64,000 nt of DNA from Ophiura sarsii (GCA_035610835.1 CM069449.1:59324183-59388182); one strand, 5' to 3'. Counted from the first letter of the stretch, positions 20,416 through 32,645 are shown. Notes: a model not told the origin generated them from the sequence alone. A program made the numbers and translations.

Positions 20416-20673
20416 CTGAGCTTCTTTCCAGATCGAAGACACACTCGCGCACGAGTTGGATGCAAGTCACCTCAGCAATTAAGGTTATAACGACTCGGTA
20501 TCGACTCTTGCCAAGTCGCTGCCTATGATTTGCTGTGCGGTTGGTGAAAGACGTAAAATATGTCATCGCGAACGACCTGAGTCGTTTAGCAACCTCAGTA
20601 TGCAATCATCTTTATGGTAGAAGTTTGGAGCCCAGCGTATTACTTTCGCAGCTCAATTAGGCGGCCATTTTAA

Positions 20674-20907
20674 CGTTTTCCAGGCGGCAAGCGTCTGCAG
20701 ACCACATTCCAAAATGTCACAACATGTTTCAAAATGTCAAAACTATTGAATTTCATTAACATAATTGGAATTAAAATGAGAATTACATTATAATAAGTAC
20801 AAACATGCCTAGTATCGGTTAAGCAATTCTTGAAATACACTTCAAAAGTTGAGAAAGGTTTATACAAAATCTGTTTTGAATATGGTAAAACTAATTGCCG
20901 AGAAATG
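20674..20907. mobile_element. Decayed MITE of the CACTTTCC/TTAA family (copy D)
   Basis: The left end CGTTTTCCAGGCGGC follows TTAA. The interior (AAGTACAAACATGCCTAGTAT, AGGCAATTCTTGA-like blocks) and the right end match the elements at 35255-35460, 46942-47165 and 55106-55293. It lies in intron 6 between the retrotransposon and exon 6. Confidence 0.5.
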
Positions 20908-21241
20908 AATGTACACGAGTGATCTGAAATGACTTTTATTCTGTAATGTAATGACATTCAAAATGAAACCTAAGTTGATATTACTTTGTGAGGGATGACT
21001 GTTTCAAATGGTACCTTATGATTTCGGAATATATTTTTAAGCTATGCTACATTAACATTTGGCAAGGTACCCTTTTCAAACTTGAAATCATTCAATGAAC
21101 CAGCCTGCCGTTTTGAATATGCATTTATTTTAATGGTAGTACACGTCAATGTCACTGCGCGTGGGAACGCTTACCGACCACTTTAGACGGCAAAAATACC
21201 TATTTTGCATATCACTCGGATATTTAATCCTTACGTCTTAC

Positions 21242-21330
21242 CCATGAGCAAACGGGAACGTTTCACCTTTGTAGGTAGTCGGACACATACTGAATCCCCC
21301 ATATGAACCGACTGCAGCTACAGCACGTAT
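21242..21330 (-). CDS. BAAT/ACOT-like gene, exon 6
   Basis: 89 nt between TTGTCTGCAG and GTAAGAC. It encodes IRAVAAVGSYGGFSMCPTTY and then KGETFPFAH, ending two bases into a Gly codon that exon 7 completes. The hydrophobic strand followed by a TxxYKGETxP motif is the expected family segment after the nucleophile elbow. This exon is too short to stand out by length alone; splice sites, phases on both sides and the family motif support it. Confidence 0.82.
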
Positions 21331-21869
21331 CTGCAGACAATGTATGAACAATCATAGTCGCTTATAATGTACATCACATATTCCTGAATGTACCAGTATC
21401 ATTTAATACTGGAACACCCAGTATCACTACTGGTGAGGGCGAATTTACCGGTAACATCGGTGTTAAGGGATGTTAGCGATATCAGCGTTTTGTTTAATCA
21501 TGTAAATAAAAACAACAGCATCGCAGGCAGAACATGAAAATATAAAATTCTGTAATAAGTACAATTACCAGCCTGACCCTTAGAGTCACTAGACACATCG
21601 TTAATAAAGAACTACATTTAATTTAATACATCTATCCAACCAAGTCGTAATGTCGAGCGATGATTGAACACTTGCTTTGTAGGCCTCCTTTGCATGAAGG
21701 TAAAATTGCAAACTGAACAAATATCGAATATCATGAATAGCCAATGTAGAAAATAATTGTTTTGAGAGTTTAGCATGCTTATTGTAAATGTCAAGACTTC
21801 TCGAATTGTTAAAACGTCACAATCTATACGCAAAAAAAGTTGCTCATCAAATCCCTTAAGCTTCTATAC

Positions 21870-21986
21870 CTTTTCGGGAAAATGCACAGCCATTGCTAGA
21901 GCCATTTCACCCCCTTTGCATGTACCAATTGCTGCCACTCCACCTTCTTGAACATACGGTCGATTTGAAAGCCAGTCGAGAGCCTC
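21870..21986 (-). CDS. BAAT/ACOT-like gene, exon 5 (nucleophile)
   Basis: 117 nt, phase 0 at both ends, acceptor ATTAATAACAG, donor GTATAG. It encodes EALDWLSNRPYVQEGGVAAI, then GTCKGGEMALAMAVHFPEK. GTCKGG is the nucleophile elbow. A Cys in this position is typical of bile-acid-CoA:amino acid N-acyltransferases, while acyl-CoA thioesterases carry Ser in a G-x-S-K-G-G context. This protein combines the BAAT-type Cys with the ACOT-type KGGE. A diverged copy with Ser lies at 39205-39321. Confidence 0.9.
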
Positions 21987-22552
21987 CTGTTATTAATGCA
22001 AGACGGGAGATAAAACAATATGGATGGATTTTCACGGATTGTTCTCAGGTCGAAGGGCCTCGGAAATGCTTTTTTCTTCAAAAACTGTCACTACTGATAT
22101 TGCATCCAACATTGCTGGTTGCTACTTCAGAACTGAAAACGTATCCTATCACATTTCTAGTGTTTCTTGTCGGTTTCGGCACCATTCGATGCTTATACAG
22201 CGATTAAATATATTCGTATAAAGGTAAGTTATTCTAAAATTATTCTAAATGAAACCATCGCGAATTGAATAATTTCAAATCGCAAAATGAGAATAAACCA
22301 AAACAAAGAGTATCTTTGCCTGATCACATGTAATCTGGTGCTTTGTTGACCTCCAATCTGTCAATGTCCCAGAAAAACAGAAAGTGAGCAGCGGAACATC
22401 AAGGTTGTCTGAATTTGCTAATTTTGGAGTTGTAAGACTTTTAGCCTCTTTTAAAACTGATCATTTTTGGATAATATCCATAGTGAAAATACATATCTTT
22501 AGTATTGTGAAAATAAAAAATAAAATTTCACATAGCTATCTCTCCTTCACCA

Positions 22553-22598
<46 letters not shown>
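22553..22598 (+). repeat. Poly-G homopolymer, 46 bases
   Basis: An uninterrupted G46 run in intron 4 of the BAAT/ACOT-like gene. The inverted duplicate at 38350-38361 has only a short C/G run at the matching place (GGACCCCTGG), so the tract expanded in this copy. Runs this long could form G-quadruplexes and often vary in length between reads. Confidence 0.9.
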
Positions 22599-22599
<1 letters not shown>

Positions 22600-23284
22600 G
22601 GCCTTCTAAGGAACAACTCCCCTGCCGTATGTTGATTAAGGGGCTGTTTTGAATTGCGTGCAGGAATATTATATCCCAGCAGTGGATTGAAATAACCTCA
22701 TTACAATCTCATAGAATGACATTGGCTATCAAAAACGATTCAATAACTTTGCTGAGAAAATGTATCTGGATATTGAAAATTAAAACGGTTCTGTAAATTG
22801 GACTAACGTAGCTTTAAACCTGGAAGTCTTTTAAATTGACCATTTAAATTACAATACTCAATGTACTACAACCCTTACCCCAGTAGATAATATAAAGTAA
22901 ACTCAATTGCTAGATCTCTGCAAAATCTTTAAATTGACACCACGTTCACATTTATACGGCACTGTATTGTGACGCTGCATATTTTTAAAGTTTGCCAATG
23001 CTCGCTAAATAAATATGTAAATTAGCTAATAAGTTTTTAGAAAATATGAAATCAGAAGAAAAAAATGAAATAATATGACATATAACTAGTTAAGGTTTCC
23101 CAACATGCTTCTACATGTACATAACAATCAGGTGCTTTTATATCATAAGTCTTAAAAGTTTACAGGAACATTTCGAATCATGTCAAGGAATAGGTATTAT
23201 TCAACATAAAATGAATAAATAAAGTTTCCAATAATGGATATTCATATGTGCTTTCCAGCGCTCCTAGCAAACGTTGCCCTTTTT

Positions 23285-23505
23285 AACTCAGTAACGTACG
23301 TTTCCCTCTTCCAGCACTTTCCTAAAGATCACCCAATAACGTACATTTCCCTGTTCCAGTGCTTCCCAGAAATATAACCCAGTTACGTGCATTTCCCTGT
23401 TCTAGTAACGTACGTTTACCTGTTTAATCGCTTCCCTTAAAGAACACCCCATAACGTACATTTCCCTGTTCCAGTGCTCCAAATAACGATAACCCAGTAA
23501 CGCCG
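23285..23505. repeat. Degenerate minisatellite (AACGTACATTTCCCTGTTCC unit)
   Basis: Four to five imperfect copies of a roughly 60-bp unit with landmarks AACGTACATTTCCCTGTTCC and AGTGCTTCC, followed by a doubled GTGCGCGTTCATAG. Confidence 0.7.
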
Positions 23506-23774
23506 TCGGTGCGCGTTCATAGCGCGGACAGGTGCGCGTTCATAGTTGTTTTCATATCAGCATCTAGAAATGTTCAACGCGTGAGTTAACACAGGGCAAA
23601 TATTGACAATTAGGTATTCAAACTTGTTGCTTTTTGTGTAATTGCTAAAGGCAATTAAAGTGTTCTTTTCCGATATCGACTTTTGCACTTTTAACTTTTC
23701 TATATTGACTTTTGTTATTTCGCTGGAAGAAGCTGTGCACAGCAAATCCATATCCTCAGGAGAATTATGGAAGG

Positions 23775-24895
23775 GTTCAAGGACCATCAGTAACCTCTCA
23801 CAATCACATTCATAGACTACAAGAAAGCTTTCGACTCAATAAACAGGAAAGTCATGTTTGCAGTGCTGCGACAGTACGGAATACCAAAACCTCTTATCGA
23901 GGCTATAGGTTTGCTGTACAACGACTCGAGAAGTGCTGTGATGGTAGATCTCAGATCCTTTTGCTGTCTCCACTGGAGTGCTACAAGGTGATGTCCTAGC
24001 TCCATTCCTATTTGTGATACTGGTAGATTACCTATTGAAGAAGTTTAGGAGTTGTGACACACCAGCGTCGCTCTAGACGTCATCCCGCCGTTGTTCTAAA
24101 CGACTTTGATTTTGCTGATGATATTGCCTTACTTGAGACCACAATTCCACGAGCTCAGACCCAGCTGACAAAAACGGCTGCAGCAGCAAAAGACCTTGGC
24201 CTCATCATTAGCATTCTCAAAACAGAGTATATGACGGCTAACTGCAATCCTCACCAAACACTACAGGTCTATGGGGAAACCATCAGCCATGTGACGGATT
24301 TCAGATATCTGGGCTCTATGATGGCATCGGGTGCAAGTGACCTTAAAAGACGCAGGGCATTGGCAAGGTGCGCATTCTGGAAGTTGGAACACCTGTGGAG
24401 GAGTCCTCAAGTAGCTATCGCAACTAAAGTGAAATTATTTAGCACCACCTGTGTAACAATTTTGCTGTAAGGCTGTGAATCCTGGGTGATATCTCAAGAT
24501 ATGGAGGGCAAAATAAATGCCTACCCTACCTCTTGCTACAGGATAATGCTAAACATCAAACGCATGGATCATGTCCCAAACACCACCATTTCTGACATGA
24601 CCAAGACTGAGCCTCTTATCAACCTTGTAAAAAGTCGCCAGCTGAGATTCTTTGGACATGTTCTCCGTCTCCCTGATGAAGAGCCTGCTAGAATGTATGC
24701 CACAGTTGCCACTTACATACCAACACATTGCCGAAGGAGACCTGGTCGTCCAAGCACATCATACTTGAAGTACATACAGCGCTTACTCGGTGACAATGAA
24801 GGCATGTTTCAAGAACGTTAGATAGCCACTCTTGCTACAGATCGCCGTGCTTGGAGAAAACTTGTGGTCGCCTGCTCCGCAGCCGAAGGATGATG
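23775..24895 (+). mobile_element. LINE fragment A: reverse transcriptase 3' half, degenerate
   Basis: Frames interrupted by stops and shifts encode non-LTR RT motifs: ITFIDYKKAFDSINRK (about 23803-23850, first catalytic Asp), VLQGDVLAPFLF (about 23970-24015), DFDFADDIALL (24105-24135, the second catalytic pair), then LQVYGETISHVTDFRYLGSM, LFGHVLRLPDEEPARMYA-like thumb/C-terminal sequence and TLATDRRAWRKLV. The copy ends with GGATGATGATGAAAC, i.e. a short GAT-repeat tail. It is antisense in intron 4 of the BAAT/ACOT-like gene and 5'-truncated. A second 3'-end copy lies at 37823-38275. Confidence 0.85.
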
Positions 24896-25266
24896 ATGAA
24901 ACACAAGATTGTATTATCATTTTGAGCACCAAACTCACCAAATCTCAAACAGATCACATCATTTCATTAAATCCAAGGATTTTGTCTGGTCACTTTATAA
25001 CCGATTGATATATATTTGATCTATATCTATAACCTTATAACCTTATAACGGACAAAAAAAAATCGAACACCATTAGTACCACAGCATCGTTCTCTCTCTC
25101 CCAAAAGCCAGTTTGTGTCACCATGTTCTTTTAACCGTTATCATAAGTCGCCTTCGCTAATTTATACTCATCTGTCTGCACATGGTAGAAGTGTGGAGCG
25201 TGTAAGAGTTATGAGTCGTCGAATAATATACAAATTTAATTTTGAAGGCCTGGGAGTGTGACAGTT

Positions 25267-25416
25267 AATAAATACAACATGGTTTGAGTGAAAAAGCGCA
25301 AACTACTGGTCCCTTGGTGTTTAATGGTCTGCGTCGGGGTAGTCTCCAGTCACCCAACACCAAGGGAACAGTAGTTTGCACTACTTTCCCGAAATAAACC
25401 ATGTAGTATTTATTTT
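25267..25416. mobile_element. Hairpin MITE, about 150 bp
   Basis: Inverted arms: AATAAATACAACATGGTT at the left, the inverse of AAATAAATACTACATGGTT at the right, and an inner pair CAAACTACTGGTCCCTTGGT / ACCAAGGGAACAGTAGTTTG. Non-coding. Confidence 0.75.
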
Positions 25417-26039
25417 ATTTCATTATCTAAACTAAATTAAACTCAAAAAAGCTTACGTTGCTCCCATGTAGGCTCGTGGTAATAGGCATACACTCACAGC
25501 CTCAAATCTGCGTCTATTTAGTTCGCGAATTTCCTCGGCATATATTCAGCAGACGACGACATGTTTGTTGTTGTCAATCAACCTCGTACTTTAACATGTA
25601 CGTAAAATTCATAGGCTCTAGAATTGTTTCGGGGGACGTTGATTAGCGGGACGGTAGACAAAACTTCCGCATGGTTGGTAGTAGAATAAAACCAAACAAT
25701 CATTTGCCAGGCCTTTTGATATATCGGACTATGTTAGAATTGAACCAATCAAAAAATAGGATACCTTATAAATATTTTTGAGATGTAATGATACAAACTA
25801 TATCATGAGGTCAAATTTGGAGTTTTCAATGCACGAGACACAGTCAAGTGTGATTGAATAGTCCAAATTGAACCAAGTGAGCCAAGTGATACAAAACCCA
25901 ATTAAATTATTATAAATCTATGCATTCATTTTTATATGAACTAGAGTAGACATACCGGTATGTACATTAACAACAATAGAAGGCCGCAAACATAATAGAC
26001 TATCGTTATTCGGAAAGATAATGTTTGTCACAGTAATAC

Positions 26040-26215
26040 CTCAAAATATTCCATTTCTAACGCCTCGATCTCGTGAAAGCCAGGTTGACCATCACCTCCG
26101 AAATAACCCAATGACAAAGAAGCAAAACCTTTGCTAGCTAGAAATGCAGCTTGTGTCGCAATGTTTCCTGGGACCCCGCCGAACAACTCTATAGCCGCTG
26201 GAAATGGTCCAGGTC
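26040..26215 (-). CDS. BAAT/ACOT-like gene, exon 4
   Basis: The acceptor is CACATTGCAG at 26216-26225; this choice, and not a TTTTCTAG 16 bases upstream, keeps the phase with exon 3. It encodes GPGPFPAAIELFGGVPGNIA and onward to FASLSLGYFGGDGQPGFHEI. Donor GTATTACT, phase 0. PGPFPxxIxxFG and the KGFAxxxLxYF strand are classic for the BAAT/ACOT C-terminal hydrolase domain start. Confidence 0.87.
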
Positions 26216-26786
26216 CTGCAATGTGATAGGCCTAGAAAATGTTAATTTCGCCAATAACATGAATAAACTGTATATGTAAATCTTCGCCATAGTGTCCAAT
26301 TCATTTTCTTATCAAGAATAATGAAGAAAAAAAATTAATACAGAAATATGGGCAAAAAACCATGTCAGGGCATTTCGCGATAGTGTTATCACAGCCAACT
26401 ATAGTTATTTCAGTGGGCGTCTTTCCTAACTTCATACGTTTATATCCTGAATTAAAATATATTTTTTTGCCTAGCTTCAAATAGCCATAGGGTATATCTA
26501 TATTCGCGTTACGACGGCAAGTATTTGTTCATATTCCCCCTTTTTAGGGTTATTTTACCCCCAACCCCACACCTATTTATGTCCGAATAGCCGGGAACTC
26601 GACGGGAGCTAAAATAAAAAAAGGATTTTGGACTCTTTGGTTATTTTATCTCCACATATTAAGGACCTACATTTGTTTGATCCCCCGTTTGGGGGACCCA
26701 TTTTTTTCTGACTGCCCCCTCCATCATATTTTCCCAAGGTATTTATGAACACTCTATAATATTGAAGACACACAATTAAATATCAC

Positions 26787-27044
26787 CTTTTGGTTTCAGC
26801 AGAGTCCCTTGAATTCTTCCAATTCGCACTGGAATGATTTCCACATTATCACTGATATACCACCTCTCAACAAATGTTGAGGCTATTGGATTACACTCTT
26901 CAGGTACATCTACTCGATGATATAAATGACCACTGTGCACAGATATATGAACGATGAGTGGTTTAGTGAAGTCACGTTTCAGATATCGTTTACCAGGTCC
27001 GGAACATGGCTGCAAACTCCAGAATAATCCCATTGACTGAATGC
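26787..27044 (-). CDS. BAAT/ACOT-like gene, exon 3
   Basis: 258 nt between TTTCTAAG and GTGATA, phase 1 on both sides. It encodes IQSMGLFWSLQPCSGPGKRY, later VERWYISDNVEIIPVRIGRI and QGTLLKPKG. MGLxWSLxP is a hallmark of the family's N-terminal domain, and the WY-x(4)-V...R.GR..GTL.P segment links it to the hydrolase domain. Confidence 0.88.
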
Positions 27045-27408
27045 CTTAGAAACCAAAGTAATAGTTAAATCAGTATTTATGATTAAATCAAAATATTTGG
27101 ATCTACTCAGGTTAATAAAGTTCACGTATGAATCACCCGGGGAGATCACCAAAGGTCAAAATGGTTTTGTGTAGCAGATACACACGTTGGCAATAAATCT
27201 TATATCGATCGAAGAAAAATAGCAGTAATAACATGTAACACGTGGTTATTATTGCTCTGCTTTACGCATCGAGCACTCTGATTTTAGACAGTAAGAATCA
27301 CAATTTAATATTATAGATCTTACATATACATCTTCCCTGTTTAAGGTCATGTAGAGATCGTGATAGGTTAAATCTCAGGCATGCTCTGATTGCACGTAGA
27401 CTTGTTAC

Positions 27409-29800
27409 ATGCTATTGTCTTTGCTGTCATTTAAAATAGCTACGTATATGACACCCGGGTCCAAGGACAGGAAGGTGTCACTAACGGTTAAAATATTAAA
27501 CAATCTGGATGGGGAGCTACCAGGAGGTATGTGGCTTTACAATCATGGGAAAACAGAAGATAACAAAAAAGCCAAAGGTATTGGATTATTAATACATCAG
27601 AAGGTCAAAACTACATTGAAGAAAGAAAGTCCTATTATAACAGGGTACGCACTGCAAGTAAGACTTACAGGGGGACAATCTCTCTGCATAGTACAAATAT
27701 ACGCACCTACAGGAGACTATGATGATGAGGCTGTAGAAGAGGTATACGAAGACGTGAGTAAGGATTTTTCAGAAAGCAAAGCAAAACCCCGAATAGTGAT
27801 GGGCGACTTTAATGCCAAAATAGGAAAACGTCAAGCAGAATAGGAATTCCTCCTAGGAAAACACGGAATTGGAGTAAGACATAAAAGGGGCGAAATGCTA
27901 CTAGAATTTGCTTCACATCAGAAACTAGTTGTTGCCAACACTTTCTTCAAAAAGAAAGAAAGCAGATACTGGACATGTGAAAGTCCAAATGGAAAAACCA
28001 GAAACCAAATCGACTTTATATTGAGTAGTCAACGTTGTATACTAAGGAGTTGTGTGGTGAAAGTAAAGGAGGTTGCTGAGAGCACCAAAAGAAAAACAAG
28101 CCAAACAGAAATCAGAAGAAGACAATTTTTTTTGATGAGCTTGATACCAAAAGAAAGAAACTCAAGACAACCGCCAACGAGACAACTCAACAAAACAAAG
28201 ACTACTAGGACACACTAAAATTGGTAAGGAAGAAAAGAAGGCAGAGGAGCAGAAGAAAGAAAAGAGAACAAATTAAATCCATCTTATATAGAAAGAGGTA
28301 GAGGACCAAAACAGATATTAAAACTAAATAGCAAGAAAACCAGAATAAGACAAATGAAGTGCTCAACATCTGCGCAGAGTTCTACCAGGAACTGAACAGC
28401 TCCAGGTCAAATCAAAATAAAGAAGACTTCTTGTCACCTGACCAAACTGACATACCTACCATCACAGTTGAAGATATTGAGCTTGCCGAAAAGCAGATGA
28501 AGAAAAACAAAGCACCAGGTTTAGACGAGATAACCAGTGATATCATCAAGATCGGAGGTGAGCTAATATACACCAAGCTGGCAAGTCTATACAATCAGAT
28601 ACTTACTGAGAGGAAAATCCCCACGGAATGGAAGGAAGCAAAGATCATACTTCTACGCAAGAAGGGAGACAAAGAGGACATCAAAAACTACAGGCCAATA
28701 AGCGAACTCTCCCACCCATACAAAATATTTACAAGAATCCTTAAAAAGCAGGATTTAGGCAAGGCTTCTCAACCACCGACCATCTTCAGGCTTTGAGCCA
28801 GCTAATTGAAAAATCCAATGAGTATCAAATGAAGCTCTGCATAGGATACATCGACTATGAAAAGGCGTTTGACTCAGTTGAGTATAGTGACCTCTTCCTA
28901 GCATTAAGGAAAATAGGAATAAATGAAGGATATGTTCAAATTCTAGAGGATATATACACTAACGCTACAGCCAAAATCCATATCGACGAGGACATCTCAA
29001 AACTCATCAAAATCAGCAGAGGTGTGAGACAAGGCGACACAAACTCTTCAAAGATTTTCATTGCTGCAATGGAAGAGGTGTTCAAGAAGATAGACATGAA
29101 AGAAAGAGGGATACTCATCGATGGAGAGCGGCTAACTGACCTCATGTTTGCAGATGACGTTGCTTTGCTAGCTAACTCAGTGAAGGAAATGGAAGCCCAA
29201 CAAAACTGTCTGAATACGAAAAGCAGAAAAGTTGGTCTGAAAATGCACAAAGGAAAAACGAAATTCATGACTAATTTTCAAACAAAGGAGTCCATTGAAA
29301 TCGACAAGGAACTGATAGAAAAGGTATAAAGTTACAAATATCTTGGCAATCAAAATGGAGGTAATACGAGAGAAGAAGTCATGATAAAAATCAAGACAGG
29401 CTGGAGCTGCTTCGGCAGAAACAAAACCATTTTATGCGATAAAACTATACCAATAACATTATGGACAAGGGTTTCAATTAATGTGTGCTACCAACCATGA
29501 CATACGGTGCCAAAACTTAGTCAACCAAAGAAATTGAGCAGAAACTTCTAGTAGCGCAGCGAGCCATGGAAAGGAGGGTGTTAATTATAACAATACGAGA
29601 CAAACAAAAGAACACTATCATTCGTAGTAAAACCAAGGTAAAAGGCATCATCAAAAAAATCAAGGAAATGAAATGGAGATGGGCAGGACATATCTCAAGA
29701 CAAAATGATAATCGGTGGACAATAAGAACAACCGAGTGGCAACACACAGATGGAAGATGCTGAAAGAGGGCTTCAGCCTACAGAGGTTGACGAAGCCTAG
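27409..29800 (+). mobile_element. LINE fragment B: endonuclease plus reverse transcriptase (RTE-like), degenerate
   Basis: An apurinic-type endonuclease is readable in two frames: IVQIYAPTGDYDDEAVE (27688-27738), VMGDFNAKIGKR (27799-27834), then YWTCESPNGKTRNQIDFILS (27967-28026). The RT follows from 28359: APGLDEITSDIIK, KNYRPISELSHPYKIFTRIL, a frameshift near 28790, YIDYEKAFDSVEYSDLF, ISRGVRQGDTNSSKIF, LMFADDVALLANS and SYKYLGNQ. The 3' end carries WRWAGHISRQNDNRWT-like sequence typical of RTE/related LINEs. Several stops make it inactive. It is antisense in intron 2 of the BAAT/ACOT-like gene. Confidence 0.87.
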
Positions 29801-30809
29801 ATATCAGATATCATATGGGTAGTAAGTGGGGGTAGTAAGTCATAATTTGGTCAATTCCGTAAACACAGGCGGACTTATATTATTTCGGTCACTTTAATGA
29901 ACTGTTTCTTTAATATCAAAGATGACAGTTTCATTTCTACTGATGCATGACATGGTAGGTGACTTTTACTACTGCTGCATCTTAATTGATGACAAATTGC
30001 AAAGTATTAGCTTAACACCAGTTCATTTGATTAATCCTCATATATCTGAGCACTAGTAGCCCATGCATACATCCTTCTCACATTTTCTACATCCCATAAT
30101 AATTAATTAAAATGGTTCTAAAACTGTCCTCTATTATAGAACCGCTTAATGGCTGTCCATTGGACCGAAAAAGAATTATAAAAAGGTTGTATAACCATAT
30201 TTGGTTCATAAAAAAAAGATATTTGGTTCATGAAATCCATAATTATTTGCTTCATAAAGAGCCAAATTTGGTTATTTTAAGAACCTGTTGGGTTCCTCAA
30301 TCTTTAAGAACCATTTTGCGGGTTCTATTCGTTATAGTACCATATAGAGGACAGAAAGGTTCTAGGTTGAACCCCTTTTTCAAAAAGTGCATAATAACAA
30401 CTCATGGAATATTCTAGATTGTGTAATATTCCCCTATGACAAGCACAAGATAATGTTCTTCCAAAGATTATCTGGTCAAGTTTTAAAATACACTCCCCAA
30501 TTGATACCACCTCTTGCTAGGCTGCTCCATCTGTCACAAATTAATCACCTACTTTATAGATGGGGTGACATGTGACGTCATGCCGGTAATTTGGTCGGCA
30601 GTTGCCATTGTTTTTTTGCCCGGCGGGGTGCGCACACATCCTATTTCGATTAGGACCCGTGCTTTTAAAACTCTCGCCAAAGCATAATAAAGGGCAATAA
30701 GTCATAGCGGACAGTGTTGTGGTCATATGCTGTTCACTCAACCATTTATCGACAGTCTAGTCCATTCGACCGTTTCTTTTGTTGATAAACATTGCTGTCA
30801 TCCCATCTA
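29801..30809. other. Intron DNA with a related GAACC-type repeat
   Basis: No exon seen. 30110-30370 resembles the interior of the CACTCTYAGAAA elements at 53881 and 55366 (GGTTCTAAAACTGTCCTCTA, GGTTCATAAA, TAAGAACCATTTT), without clear terminal repeats. Confidence 0.5.
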
Positions 30810-31417
30810 AAGGGTTCAACAAAAGAAAGTATACCACTTTGTTTATTTCATTTTGAGTAATTTTCAATTTGTGTTTGACCAAACAGGCTAGATAGGCATT
30901 TAGATGAATCTTTTAGGCATAATTTGATACCAAATTTGCCCCCTAACAACAAAGATAAACCATGATTAGCACCATTTAAAGGAAAATATCCCATTTTCAA
31001 AAGTCGCATTTCCAATACACAGCACGAGAAGAAAGGGCCAATTGTTAACACACACATGCCGTATTTATCCCGTACTGATCACCGCGCATATCCCTCAATG
31101 CGCGGGCTAATTCAAATGTAAACTGATGCATGGGTGAAGGATTTGAATGTAAAGGAATGTTATGGATGGGTAGAACATGGACAGATTAACCAAATCTTCT
31201 CGTGCTGTGTATTGGAAATGCGACTTTTGAAAATGGGATATTTTCCTTTAAATGGTGTTAATCATGATTTATCTTTGTTGTTAGGGGGCAAATTTGGTAT
31301 CAAATTATGCCTAAAAGATTCATCTAAATGCCTATCTAGCCTGTTTGGACAAAAACAAATTGAAAGTTACTCAAAATGACATAAACAAAGTGGTATACTT
31401 TCTTTTGTTGAACCCTT
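30810..31417. mobile_element. MITE, 608 bp, long arms, ends 17 bp from a BAAT splice donor
   Basis: The ends AAGGGTTCAACAAAAGAAAG and its inverse are bordered by TA on each side. Arms of over 200 bp pair 30810-31040 with 31190-31417 (landmarks ATTTGATACCAAATTTGCCC and its inverse). No coding capacity. It sits at the 5' side of intron 2, right after exon 2. Confidence 0.85.
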
Positions 31418-31434
31418 TATACGTACCCTCTCAC

Positions 31435-31683
31435 CTGTGTATATTCCACCCGTTGATGGATGACAAGTGGTATCAACAACACCATTATCATCGCTTGTGT
31501 AATGAGCGTAGGATTCAAATTGTTTACCCTCATCGTCAAAATAAGATCGCACCGTGACTCTTTGATGAGACTTCAGCCCTGTCAACTTGATTGTAACGGT
31601 TTCGTCGACTAACGTGCTATGAGGAGTTGCCTTTGCGATTACAGAGCTGGAGCTACGAGCAACGCCGACAATATCATTGACCA
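31435..31683 (-). CDS. BAAT/ACOT-like gene, exon 2 (N-terminal BAAT domain)
   Basis: 249 nt between AACTTACAG and GTGAGA, phase 1 on both sides. It encodes VNDIVGVARSSSSVIAKATP, then ETVTIKLTGLKSHQRVTVRS and ESYAHYTSDDNGVVDTTCHP, ending STGGIYTG. The VxIxxxGLxxxQxVTxRSxxxD...FxSxAxYxADxxGxVD pattern is the all-beta acyl-CoA thioester hydrolase/BAAT N-terminal domain. Confidence 0.9.
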
Positions 31684-31953
31684 CTGTAAGTTGAGATAGT
31701 GAGATAAATAGCAACTTACCGTGCTTTTCAAGACAATAAGACTCAATATATTAGTTAAACTGAAAAAAATATCGGTCAAAATAAGACCAAAATAGGTGTA
31801 AAAAATGGGTCCCAGGCAATACCCAAAGGTGGTACAGCCACACCCCAAATGTGTAAAATTAACCTCTTTGGTGTGTCGAATTATTCATCAATACCCTTGG
31901 GTAGTCATCTGATGAGGACCCATTCCCAAATATTCATTTACACTCCATTTGGA

Positions 31954-32645
31954 CTGTAGGCTTCATGTGACAACAGGAGTCATATTAGAGCCTGAATAGT
32001 GCCGTTTATTCTTTTGCACCTCAATGGTGACACTTTGACTGTTTTCAGTGTATGATCGATCGTCCAAAGATATGATCGCTGGCACGAAACGAGAGGCTCA
32101 CAATCATATCAAAATTATGTCCAAGAAAAACGATTGTTTGAAAAGAATCTCTATTTCGCAAGGGAAAATACCAATACATTCCGCAAAGTTGGCCCAAATT
32201 ACATGTAGCTGCAGAAACTGACACATACAAACTACCGATCTATACATGAAACTGCAGAAAGCTTCTTCGTACAGCAGCATACTTTGTAGATTGTAGGCTT
32301 CTTGTGACAACATGAGTCATAATGGAGCCTGGAGAGTGCCGTTTATTCTTTTGCACCTCGATGGTGACACTCTGACACCGATATTGTTTTCAGTGTACGA
32401 TTGAACGTCCAAAGATATGATCGCCGGCCCGAAACGAGTGGCTTACAATCATATAAAAAATATGTCCAAGCAAAACGAAATGTTTGTAAAATAGTCTCTA
32501 TTTCGCAAGGGAAAATACCAATACATTCCGCAAAGTATACCCAAATTACACGTAGCTGCAGAAACGGACACATACAAACTACCGATCTTCACCTACAATG
32601 TATACATGAAACTGCAGAAAGCTTCTTCGTACAGCAGCATACTTT
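31954..32645. repeat. Tandem duplication, about 335-350 bp x 2, in intron 1
   Basis: Copies 31954-32286 and 32292-32645 share GTGCCGTTTATTCTTTTGCA, CGCAAGGGAAAATACCAATA and CAGAAAGCTTCTTCGTACAG. Copy 2 has two small insertions. Confidence 0.88.

Larger units (their letters stand above)
21732..22685. repeat. Segmental duplication, copy 1 (contains BAAT exon 5)
   Basis: About 950 bp matches 38274-39427 in inverted orientation, including exon 5, its flanking intron and the CTTTTTCTCC-type intron sequence near the G46 tract. Divergence is clear by eye; the two copies also differ by indels. Confidence 0.8.

Noticed and set aside
11622..20425. CTG at both outer LTR borders as a target duplication
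   Set aside because: Only three bases match and register is uncertain; too short to claim.
22384..22635. 83-codon frame with poly-Gly tail
   Set aside because: Glycines are the G46 tract; the frame lies in a BAAT intron.
26216..26231. Acceptor TTTTCTAG giving a longer exon 4 of the BAAT/ACOT-like gene
   Set aside because: It would break the phase with exon 3; CACATTGCAG 16 bases downstream restores the phase and the family motif.
29880..30110. Further exon of the BAAT/ACOT-like gene between exons 2 and 3
   Set aside because: Exon 2 joins exon 3 in phase and the family alignment leaves no gap to fill.
30848..31379. Pair of near-identical 69- and 81-codon frames
   Set aside because: Again the two arms of a MITE (30810-31417).
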